A stretch of DNA of 6,171 nt from Acidobacteriota bacterium (GTDB lineage Bacteria; Acidobacteriota; Terriglobia; UBA7540). Shown here in pieces: positions 1-5,104 of the stretch (the stretch's first letter is position 1; every line of letters starts with the position of its first letter). Location of the stretch: positions 1 through 6,171 of the forward strand of contig JAJYJL010000549.1 of NCBI GenBank assembly GCA_021789565.1, written 5' to 3'. The notes under the pieces were generated by a model, which made no database searches, had not been told where the DNA came from, and saw nothing but the letters and a program-made list of their open reading frames with translations. The position numbers and the translations under genes are program-made.

Positions 1-675
1 GGCCACCTCTATCACATTCCGACGGGCCCGCAGGCCGCGCTGACGTTCGGCAACGTCATGCACCAGTCGGTGCGTCATTATTTCAAGCTGCGGAAGGACG
101 GCGAGGTCGCGTTTGACGATCTGAGCGAATTTTATCTCGGCTTCTGGAAAAACGCCGGCTTTGAAGATTCCTACCAGGAAGAGACCTACCGCAAGTCCGG
201 GCTGAGGCAGTTGCGCGAATTTACTGACCTTCACAACGCGCTGCCGATTGCGGCCGACAGCATGCGCATGGAAGTCCATTTTGAACTTCCGATGGAGAAC
301 GTGGTGCTGGAAGGGCGGATTGACCAGATCAACCCCGTCAAGGAGCGCGAGCCGCATCTGGTGCAACTGGTGGATTACAAAACCGGCCGGCCGCGCACAC
401 AGAAGGACGCGGACAAGAGTTTGCAGCTTTCCGTCTATGCTCTCGCCGCGCGCAACCAGATGGGGCTTGAGCCGCGACGATTGATCTTTTACAACCTGAC
501 GAACAATCAGCCGGTGGCGAGCGTGAGAACAGAAAAAGAACTCGCCGCGGTACAGCAGCAGATCCTGACAGTGGCGGAGGAAATCCGGCGCATGATTTTT
601 CCGCCCACGCCGGGCTTTGCGTGCAGGTATTGCGAGTTTGTTCCCATCTGCCCTGCGCACGAAGAGGATTTTTAA
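1..675 (+). CDS. C-terminal part of a helicase/nuclease-type protein: RecB/AddB-like PD-(D/E)XK nuclease domain with Fe-S cysteine cluster (5' partial)
   Basis: The reading frame is open from base 1, so the gene begins upstream and 224 C-terminal residues are seen. In window numbering, the RecB-family nuclease motifs occur in order: FGNVMH with His21, GRID with Asp108, VDYKTG with Asp125 and Lys127, and the QxxxY motif (Gln142, Tyr146). These are metal-binding and catalytic residues of the PD-(D/E)XK fold. The end carries C-x2-C-x5-C (Cys208, Cys211, Cys217), the spacing of the three C-terminal ligands of the AddB/Cas4-type 4Fe-4S cluster; the fourth cysteine would lie upstream. In this family the domain sits at the end of UvrD/PcrA-like helicases or AddB/AdnB subunits and degrades DNA ends during double-strand break processing. 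The helicase part is outside the window, so the exact gene cannot be named. The ATG at 58 is internal, because conserved residues precede it. The next gene starts 39 bp downstream on the same strand. Confidence 0.85.
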   Translation, partial: GHLYHIPTGPQAALTFGNVMHQSVRHYFKLRKDGEVAFDDLSEFYLGFWKNAGFEDSYQEETYRKSGLRQLREFTDLHNALPIAADSMRMEVHFELPMENVVLEGRIDQINPVKEREPHLVQLVDYKTGRPRTQKDADKSLQLSVYALAARNQMGLEPRRLIFYNLTNNQPVASVRTEKELAAVQQQILTVAEEIRRMIFPPTPGFACRYCEFVPICPAHEEDF

Positions 676-682
676 CAGTGGA

Positions 683-703
683 GCTTTCCGGTTAAAGGAA
701 AGC
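683..703 (+). other. Small hairpin just upstream of the rmuC ribosome binding site
   Basis: GCTTTCC (683-689) pairs perfectly with GGAAAGC (697-703) across a 7-nt loop. It lies between the nuclease stop codon and the rmuC Shine-Dalgarno GGGAG (705-709), which sits 5 nt before the ATG at 715. The stem ends one base before the Shine-Dalgarno, so it could affect ribosome access or mRNA stability. It has no T-tract and is unlikely to terminate transcription. The role is inference. Confidence 0.35.
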
Positions 704-714
704 CGGGAGAATTT

Positions 715-2106
715 ATGAATCCGTGGACTTTGTTTATTGCCGGAATCGTGATTGGCGGCCTGATCGGATGGCTGCTGGCCAGCCTGCAGCGTAACTCCGC
801 TCTTTCCGCGCTGCAAATCGAGGCGGAAGGGAAAACGAGGGCCGCCGAGAGCATGACGAGCGAACTGCGCTCACAGCTTGCGGGAATGCAGTCAAAGCTG
901 GATGCGAGCGAGCAGCAAACCATGAGGGAAGCAAACCTTCGCGTGGCGGCGGAAACGCGGCTGACGGAAGCACAGGCGAACCTGGAAGACCAGAAGCGGC
1001 TGCTTGAAGAAGCGCGAGTGAAACTGGCTGACGCGTTCCAGGCGCTTTCCGCGCAAGCCCTGAAGAGTAACAACCAGGCATTCATTGAACTCGCCCGCAG
1101 CACGTTTGAAACCATCCAGACGCAGGCCAAGGGAGATCTTGAAACGCGCGAACAGGCTATCAAGGGGCTTGTGAGTCCGCTCATCGAAACGCTGAAGCGA
1201 TACGAGACGCAGATCCAGGAGATGGAAAAGACGCGGCAGAGCGCCTACGGTTCGCTCGAAGAACAGCTTCGCAACCTGGCCATGGTGAACCAGCAGCTGC
1301 AGAAGGAAACGGGAACGCTGACCAACACGCTGAAGGGCGGGCCGGCGGTGCGAGGCCGATGGGGAGAATTGACCCTGCGGCGCGTAGCGGAACTGGCGGG
1401 AATGTCGGAGCATTGCGATTTTAGCGAGCAGGAGAATTTTGAAACCGAATCCGGCCGCCAGCGGCCCGACATGATCGTCCATCTGCCGAACGGGCGCGAC
1501 ATTGCGGTCGACGCGAAGGCGCCGCTGCAGGCTTTTCTGGACGCAGCGGCCGCGATTACCGAGGACGACCGCAAAGACAAACTTTCACGGCACGCGCAGC
1601 TTGTGCGCGACCGCATGAAGGAATTGTCGGCCAAGGCGTACTTCGACCAGTTTGATCCGGCGCCTGAAATCGTGGTGCTGTTTCTGCCAGGTGAATCGTT
1701 TTTCAGCGCAGCGCTTGAGCAGGACCGCACTCTGCTGGAAGACGGAATGCAGAAGCACGTGGTGATCGCCACGCCGACGACTCTGATCGCTCTGCTGCGG
1801 GCCGTGGCGTTCGGATGGCGGCAGGAACAGATTGCGCAGAATGCGCAGGCCATCAGCGACCTGGGCAAAGATCTGTACGACCGTGTGCGGACCTTCCTGG
1901 GGCATTTTGAGGGCGTGGGCTCATCGCTGAAGCGGGCGACGGAAAATTACAATCGCGCGGTCGGCTCGCTCGAATCGCGCGTACTGCCTTCTGCGCGCAA
2001 GTTCAAGGAACTGGGCGCAGCCACTGGCGACACGATTGGGGAGCTTGAACCCGTGGATGAAACAACGCGCGACCTGAACGCGCCGGAGGAATATCCTTCG
2101 AAATGA
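715..2106 (+). CDS. rmuC: DNA recombination protein RmuC
   Basis: This is a 463-residue protein of typical RmuC length and architecture. Residues 4-24 form one N-terminal membrane segment rich in Ile, Gly and Leu. Residues about 30-205 are a long Glu/Gln/Arg/Ala-rich coiled coil. The RmuC domain follows from about 205 to 435, with the hallmarks RGRWGE (213-218), RPDMIVHLPN (250-259), VDAKAPLQAF (265-274), LPGESFF (324-330) and ATPTTLIALLRAVAFGWRQ (352-370). PD at 251-252 followed by DAK at 266-268 fits the PD-(D/E)XK nuclease-like fold proposed for this family. In E. coli, RmuC limits recombination at inverted repeats and is thought to act on DNA near the membrane; its biochemistry is poorly defined. 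The ATG at 715 is supported by GGGAG at 705-709 and by the membrane segment starting directly after it. The gene lies 39 bp after a RecB-like nuclease gene and probably shares its transcript. The last ~25 residues are acidic and not conserved. Confidence 0.95.
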   Translation: MNPWTLFIAGIVIGGLIGWLLASLQRNSALSALQIEAEGKTRAAESMTSELRSQLAGMQSKLDASEQQTMREANLRVAAETRLTEAQANLEDQKRLLEEARVKLADAFQALSAQALKSNNQAFIELARSTFETIQTQAKGDLETREQAIKGLVSPLIETLKRYETQIQEMEKTRQSAYGSLEEQLRNLAMVNQQLQKETGTLTNTLKGGPAVRGRWGELTLRRVAELAGMSEHCDFSEQENFETESGRQRPDMIVHLPNGRDIAVDAKAPLQAFLDAAAAITEDDRKDKLSRHAQLVRDRMKELSAKAYFDQFDPAPEIVVLFLPGESFFSAALEQDRTLLEDGMQKHVVIATPTTLIALLRAVAFGWRQEQIAQNAQAISDLGKDLYDRVRTFLGHFEGVGSSLKRATENYNRAVGSLESRVLPSARKFKELGAATGDTIGELEPVDETTRDLNAPEEYPSK

Positions 2107-2167
2107 ATTTCGGTTTGAGGTGAGGCGAGGACGGGGAACACGAATTGGGGCGGGGAAAAGCGGCCGT

Positions 2168-2202
2168 AAAAACATTCGGGGATGCATCGCTGCATCCCCG
2201 AA
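2168..2202 (-). terminator. Rho-independent terminator of the lysine-rich microprotein gene
   Basis: TTCGGGGATGCA (2175-2186) and TGCATCCCCGAA (2191-2202) form a perfect 12-bp stem with a 4-base TCGC loop. Read on the minus strand, the stem is followed at once by TG and five T (2172-2168), the standard intrinsic terminator layout. It starts 28 bp after the microprotein stop codon. On the plus strand the stem is followed only by a mixed pyrimidine stretch (CCTTCTCTTTC), so it may also weakly end the rmuC transcript, which stops at 2106. Confidence 0.85.
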
Positions 2203-2230
2203 CCTTCTCTTTCAATCTGAATGAAGAGTG

Positions 2231-2293
2231 TTACCTCTTCTTCTTTTTTGCCTTCGGCTTTGCCTTGGCTTTCGCCTTTTTCTTTGCTGCCAT
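2231..2293 (-). CDS. 20-residue lysine-rich microprotein, histone-tail-like (hypothetical)
   Basis: The minus strand encodes MAAKKKAKAKAKPKAKKKKR, with 11 Lys and 1 Arg in 20 residues, one Pro, and no acidic or aromatic residue. Such an Ala/Lys/Pro pattern resembles the C-terminal tails of histone H1 and bacterial Hc1-like proteins, so nucleic-acid or polyanion binding is a reasonable inference; no function is known to me. That it is a gene, rather than chance, is supported by its signals: AGGAG (2304-2300 on the minus strand) placed 6 nt before the ATG, a TTGACA-N17-TATACA promoter upstream, and a 12-bp-stem terminator 28 bp downstream. The Lys codons mix AAA and AAG and the Ala codons mix GCA, GCG and GCC, so it is not a simple nucleotide repeat. 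The opposite strand shows a Phe-rich open frame that is only its antisense image. The transcript would be about 200 nt, so a regulatory RNA containing the ORF is an alternative. Confidence 0.7.
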   Translation of the reverse strand: MAAKKKAKAKAKPKAKKKKR

Positions 2294-2325
2294 TTTATTC
2301 TCCTCTCTCAAACATCGTGAATTCG

Positions 2326-2352
2326 CGCCGGCCAAAAACTGAAAAGCCGGCG
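2326..2352 (-). promoter_or_regulatory. Hairpin in the leader of the microprotein mRNA
   Basis: CGCCGGC (2326-2332) and GCCGGCG (2346-2352) form a 7-bp all-GC stem with a 13-nt loop rich in A on the plus strand and T on the minus strand. It lies in the ~70-nt leader between the predicted transcription start near 2366 and the Shine-Dalgarno at 2300-2304. It could stabilise the short mRNA or control translation; no known riboswitch was recognised. Confidence 0.4.
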
Positions 2353-2372
2353 GAGCGCGTGCTCAGTCACAA

Positions 2373-2401
2373 TGTATAGTGACACTGGAGATTGTTGTCA
2401 A
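2373..2401 (-). promoter_or_regulatory. Sigma-70 type promoter for the lysine-rich microprotein
   Basis: On the minus strand, TTGACA (2401-2396) is a perfect -35 box. It is separated by exactly 17 bp from TATACA (2378-2373), a -10 box matching four of six consensus bases. Transcription should start near 2366, giving a leader of about 70 nt before the ATG at 2293. A dyad, GTCAC-N8-GTGAC at 2366-2383, overlaps the -10 box and predicted start and could be an operator. Confidence 0.7.
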
Positions 2402-2566
2402 GAAGAAAGTGAAGCATCAATCCGTGATCGAATGTAAAAATTCTCTTGTTTTGCGTTTTTCGTGTCGCTTCGAAGTATTGTTTCATCGTCTCATCAACGT
2501 TTTTTTGCGTAGAAAGTTACATCGCGCGAGAAGTTTTTTCTGCATCCAAGTAAACTGAAAGCGAGG
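2402..2566. other. AT-rich intergenic stretch between divergent genes
   Basis: This stretch separates the microprotein promoter from the plus-strand VWFA gene and is clearly richer in A and T than the flanking genes. It contains two copies of TTTTGCGT (2449-2456 and 2503-2510, 54 bp apart). It must hold the promoter of the VWFA gene, but no convincing -35/-10 pair with good spacing was found. No ORF or RNA gene is supported. Confidence 0.4.
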
Positions 2567-3583
2567 ATGAATCGAATGATGACACGTCGGCAATCACAGA
2601 TTGTCAACTGTCGCGTGACCGCGTCAATTGCGGCTGCGGCGCTGGTGCTGATTTTTATCGCTGTGCCGGTCGCTGAAGCACAGCAAGTTCCGCAGGCGAC
2701 GGGACCGACGTTGAAAGTGACCACGGAGGTTGTCAACGTCTACGCGGTGGTGCGAGACAAACATGGCCGCCTGATTCCTGATCTCACTAAAAATGAATTT
2801 GAAATTAAGGAAGACAACATTCCTCAACAGATTACTTACTTCTCGCGCGAAACCGACACGCCGCTCACACTTGCGATCATGATCGACACGAGTCCAAGCC
2901 AGGAAAGAGTTCTGGACACGGAGCAGCGCGAAGCGAAAGCTTTTCTGCACCAGATCCTGCGGCCGAACGACCTGGTGTGCGTCATGCACTTTGACCTTGA
3001 GGTTGAACTGCTGCAGGACTTCACGATAGAGGAAGCCCGGCTGGACAGCGCCATTGATGATACGGTGATCAACGGAGGCGGGCATGGCGTGCTGCCTTCA
3101 CCGTTGCCGACCCAGAACATCGGGGGCACGCACCTTTATGATGCGGTCTATCTGGCCGCAACGCAGCTGATGAATGAGCAGGTGGGGCGCAAGGTGCTCA
3201 TCCTTCTCACCGACGGCGAAGACCAGGGCAGCAAGGAAACACTGGACCAGGCGCTCGAAGCCGCGCAGAAATCCGATTGCATCATTTACGGCATTGACAT
3301 TGTCGACCGCGCGTTTTATGGATTCGGAGGATTGGGTTTCAAGGGCGACTCGGTGCTGCGCAAGCTGTGCGAGCAAACCGGAGGAAATGTCATCAAGGTC
3401 AACAAGATCAAAAACACGGCGGACGCTTTTCAGAGAATTGCCGACGAACTGCGAACGCAGTATCTTCTTGGCTACACTCCGTCCAATCCCAGAAAAGACT
3501 CCGGGTTCCGCAAGATCAGCGTTCGAGTCACCAGCGGCGACTACAAAGTCCAGACCCGCGCCGGATATTATCCGCACGAATAA
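2567..3583 (+). CDS. Secreted VWFA-domain protein (VWFA-related Acidobacterial type)
   Basis: The 338-residue protein (numbered from the ATG at 2567) has an N-terminal signal peptide: basic MMTRR, a hydrophobic core at 20-34, and probable cleavage after AEA (36-38). A short beta-rich region (about 46-95) contains the family's typical segment ending in NEFEIKEDN. The VWFA domain follows with an intact metal-ion-dependent adhesion site: DTSPS (Asp107, Ser109, Ser111), Thr188 in GGTHLYDA, and Asp216 in LLTDGED. The C-terminus carries DELRTQYLLGY (293-303) and FRKISVRV (314-321). The family is abundant in Acidobacteriota; VWFA domains bind protein partners through a divalent metal, but the ligand and role here are unknown. 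The start is ambiguous: AGGA at 2564-2567 is too close to the ATG at 2567 but sits 8 nt before the ATG at 2576, which I prefer; a third ATG is at 2579. The gene converges with a paralogue on the minus strand, and a terminator follows the stop. Confidence 0.88.
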   Translation: MNRMMTRRQSQIVNCRVTASIAAAALVLIFIAVPVAEAQQVPQATGPTLKVTTEVVNVYAVVRDKHGRLIPDLTKNEFEIKEDNIPQQITYFSRETDTPLTLAIMIDTSPSQERVLDTEQREAKAFLHQILRPNDLVCVMHFDLEVELLQDFTIEEARLDSAIDDTVINGGGHGVLPSPLPTQNIGGTHLYDAVYLAATQLMNEQVGRKVLILLTDGEDQGSKETLDQALEAAQKSDCIIYGIDIVDRAFYGFGGLGFKGDSVLRKLCEQTGGNVIKVNKIKNTADAFQRIADELRTQYLLGYTPSNPRKDSGFRKISVRVTSGDYKVQTRAGYYPHE

Positions 3584-3635
3584 GCTGCGCGAGGCAGGCC
3601 GCTGCCGGGCCGCGGCGTTCAAAATGGAACGCTTC

Positions 3636-3658
3636 GCGAAGGCGGGCCTTTGCTTTTT
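3636..3658 (+). terminator. Rho-independent terminator after the plus-strand VWFA gene
   Basis: GCGAAGG (3636-3642) pairs with CCTTTGC (3647-3653) through 7 bp, including one G-T (G-U in RNA) pair, around the loop CGGG. Five T follow directly (3654-3658). It lies 52 bp after the stop codon at 3583. A second small stem (GCGTTC 3615-3620 with GAACGC 3627-3632) stands just upstream. No matching T-tract exists on the minus strand, so it would not serve the convergent gene. Confidence 0.65.
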
Positions 3659-3712
3659 CAAGCCGCACCAGCCTTCCTGTTTCCAATCGCTTCTTGTCTG
3701 ATGTGAACTTTG

Positions 3713-3737
3713 GGGCGCGTTGCAGCGCGGAGCTACA
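3713..3737 (-). repeat. Possible TGTAGC stem-loop intergenic element (copy 1)
   Basis: Read on the minus strand, TGTAGC (3737-3732) is followed by a GC-rich segment able to form a short stem (GCGC 3715-3718 with GCGC 3725-3728, or CGCG 3716-3719 with CGCG 3726-3729). This is the same layout as the clearer element at 4801-4823. It lies 18 bp after the stop of the minus-strand VWFA gene and has no T-tract. Only the layout is shared; the stem sequence differs, so the relationship is tentative. Confidence 0.3.
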
Positions 3738-3755
3738 GGCTCAGACTCTCACGCC

Positions 3756-4712
3756 TTATTGTGGTGGGGCGAAGTAACCGGTCTTTGCCTGGACGCGCAA
3801 TCCCTTTTTGTCGGTCTTGATGGAGATTTTCCGGAAAGTGCCGTCGTGCGCGGCATTGGTGGAGACGTAAGCCAGGCTGTACTGGCTTCGCAGTTCGCTG
3901 GCGATGCGCTTAAAGTCGCCTTCCATCTGGTCCGCCTCGGTATTAAAAAACACCTCGCCGCCCGTTTCCGTTGCCAGATAATGCAGCACTTTGTCGCCGC
4001 GGGTCTGGAGCCCGGAATAATTTGTGCTGATCGCGTAAATGACAGCTTCCGCCTTCTGCGCCATGGAAAGCGCTTCATCGCGCGAGTGCTGGCTGAAATT
4101 GTCCCGCCCGTCAGAGACGAGGATCAACACACGGCGAAGGTAGGGTTCCGGCTGCGGACTGTAGACCATTTTTTCTTTGCAGGCGTAGTAGATGGCGTCG
4201 TAGAGACCTGTTCCCCCTCCCGCCTGCAACGAACGAATCCCCTGCGATAGCTTGTCGAGATCGTCCGTGTAGTCCTGAACCATCACGGGCGAAACGTCAA
4301 ACCCCACAACGAAAGCTTTGTCGGTTTCAGGCCGCACGATGTCGTCAAGGAAATCGATGGCGGCTTCCTTCTCGAAATGCAGGCGCAGGCGGATGCTGTT
4401 GCTGGTATCAATCAGAATTCCAACGCGGAGCGGAAGGTTGCTTTCCGTGCCGAAGAAGAGAATCTTCTGGGGCTTGCCGTCTTCAAAGACGCGGAAGTCA
4501 TCTTTGGACAGGTTTGAAATCAGCCGTTCCTTCTTGCCAACAACCGTGAACAGGACGTTGACAAGGTTTACGCGGACTTGAATCTGCGCGGCGGCCTTTT
4601 GGTTCTGGATGGAAGCCGGCGGCTGTGCGGTTTTTTTCTTTTGGGAAGTTTGCGCGGCGGAGAGTCCCGCGAAGAAACAAATGACCAGTAGTAACCCGAA
4701 GAACTTCTTCAT
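3756..4712 (-). CDS. Secreted VWFA-domain protein, paralogue of the convergent gene
   Basis: This is a 318-residue protein. A clean signal peptide covers 1-20 (MKKFF, hydrophobic core 6-17, cleavage near LSAA/QT). A Lys/Gln/Pro-rich linker (22-42) precedes a beta-rich segment ending in DDFRVFEDGK (71-80). The VWFA domain has a complete metal site: DTSNS (Asp102, Ser104, Ser106), Thr168 in GGGTGLYDA, and Asp201 in LVSDGRD. The C-terminus FKRIASELRSQYSLAY (267-282) and FRKISIK (293-299) parallels the plus-strand neighbour, so the two are paralogues of the VWFA-related Acidobacterial family. It is expected outside the cytoplasm in a metal-dependent protein interaction; the partner is unknown. 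The ATG is supported by the signal peptide directly after it and a modest AGGG (4721-4718) 5 nt upstream. A near-consensus promoter lies 27 bp upstream, so the gene has its own short-leader transcript. No terminator was found after its stop. Confidence 0.9.
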   Translation of the reverse strand: MKKFFGLLLVICFFAGLSAAQTSQKKKTAQPPASIQNQKAAAQIQVRVNLVNVLFTVVGKKERLISNLSKDDFRVFEDGKPQKILFFGTESNLPLRVGILIDTSNSIRLRLHFEKEAAIDFLDDIVRPETDKAFVVGFDVSPVMVQDYTDDLDKLSQGIRSLQAGGGTGLYDAIYYACKEKMVYSPQPEPYLRRVLILVSDGRDNFSQHSRDEALSMAQKAEAVIYAISTNYSGLQTRGDKVLHYLATETGGEVFFNTEADQMEGDFKRIASELRSQYSLAYVSTNAAHDGTFRKISIKTDKKGLRVQAKTGYFAPPQ

Positions 4713-4738
4713 TATCGCCCTGGCTGACTTTCCCGTCC

Positions 4739-4767
4739 ATTATAGAGTGGCGCTCCAGCAGCGTCAA
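4739..4767 (-). promoter_or_regulatory. Near-consensus sigma-70 promoter of the minus-strand VWFA gene
   Basis: On the minus strand, TTGACG (4767-4762) and a perfect TATAAT (4744-4739) are separated by exactly 17 bp. Transcription should start near 4732, giving a leader of about 20 nt to the ATG at 4712. This predicts strong basal expression. An 8-bp inverted repeat (GGCGCTCC 4749-4756 and GGAGCGCC 4783-4790) brackets the -35 box. Confidence 0.8.
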
Positions 4768-4790
4768 CGAACGACTTGGAAAGGAGCGCC
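4749..4790. promoter_or_regulatory. 8-bp inverted repeat bracketing the -35 box
   Basis: GGCGCTCC (4749-4756) and GGAGCGCC (4783-4790) are perfect reverse complements 26 bp apart. The left arm lies in the promoter spacer and the right arm lies upstream of the -35 box. It could be a two-site operator, or chance in GC-rich DNA. It is not in the predicted transcript, so a role as an RNA hairpin for this gene is unlikely. Confidence 0.35.
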
Positions 4791-4800
4791 CCGATCTGGA

Positions 4801-4823
4801 TGTAGCGGCGGCTTCATGCCGCC
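4801..4823 (+). repeat. TGTAGC stem-loop intergenic element (copy 2)
   Basis: TGTAGC (4801-4806) is followed by GGCGGC (4807-4812), loop TTCAT and GCCGCC (4818-4823), a perfect 6-bp GC stem. It resembles short palindromic elements that I recall as scattered between genes in Acidobacteriota genomes. No T-tract follows it. A weaker relative in the opposite orientation lies at 3713-3737, so the two flank the minus-strand VWFA gene. Confidence 0.45.
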
Positions 4824-5104
4824 ATCGGCGAGGTAAACTGGCCGGTACGAGTCCAGATTGGCATGCTACGATTCGGCGCGGAGGCCCGGGAGGCCGGATT
4901 GCGCCGGTATGAGGGGCTGACACAGGCGGAACTGCTATATACTGAGGGAGATGCCAAGTGTGACGGCTGCGGCATTTGCCGATCAGTCCGGCGCACAGGG
5001 AAATTTGGGGGAGGGGCGTGGACCGGAGTCGTGGCGTGAGAAGCTGCCTCCCGGCAGCCTGCCAGGGCTTCCAGCCGGACACGAGCAACAGAAGAGGAGA
5101 CAAG
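4824..5104 (+). promoter_or_regulatory. Upstream region and structured leader of the LPPG-repeat gene
   Basis: No gene is supported here. A possible extended -10 promoter is TGC-TATATA (4933-4941), overlapping TATACT (4938-4943), with CTGACA (4917-4922) upstream at a short 15-bp spacing from TATACT. If it is used, the leader is about 155 nt. The leader contains a G-rich stretch (about 4999-5023, several runs of three to five G), a TCCGG/CCGGA pairing around it, and a hairpin GCTGCC-TCCC-GGCAGC (5043-5058). A strong Shine-Dalgarno, AGAGGAGA (5093-5100), precedes the ATG at 5105. An ATG frame from 4951 overlaps the gene out of frame and looks non-coding. Confidence 0.35.

Noticed and set aside
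892..1868. Several long minus-strand open frames inside rmuC
   Set aside because: They are opposite-strand shadows of a GC-rich gene; the plus-strand frame has full RmuC family motifs throughout.
2145..2342. 65-residue plus-strand open frame with a Phe-rich hydrophobic stretch, resembling a small membrane protein
   Set aside because: Its start is a TTG without a clear ribosome binding site, it reads through the terminator hairpin, and the Phe runs are the antisense of the lysine codons of the minus-strand microprotein, which has its own promoter, Shine-Dalgarno and terminator.
3720..4250. 176-residue plus-strand open frame
   Set aside because: It is antisense to the well-supported minus-strand VWFA gene and shows no family motif or ribosome binding site.
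4989..5060. Possible c-di-GMP-I (GEMM) riboswitch
   Set aside because: Only a GCGCACAGGG-like start is present; the second conserved GACGCAAAGCC-type segment and the expected second helix were not found.
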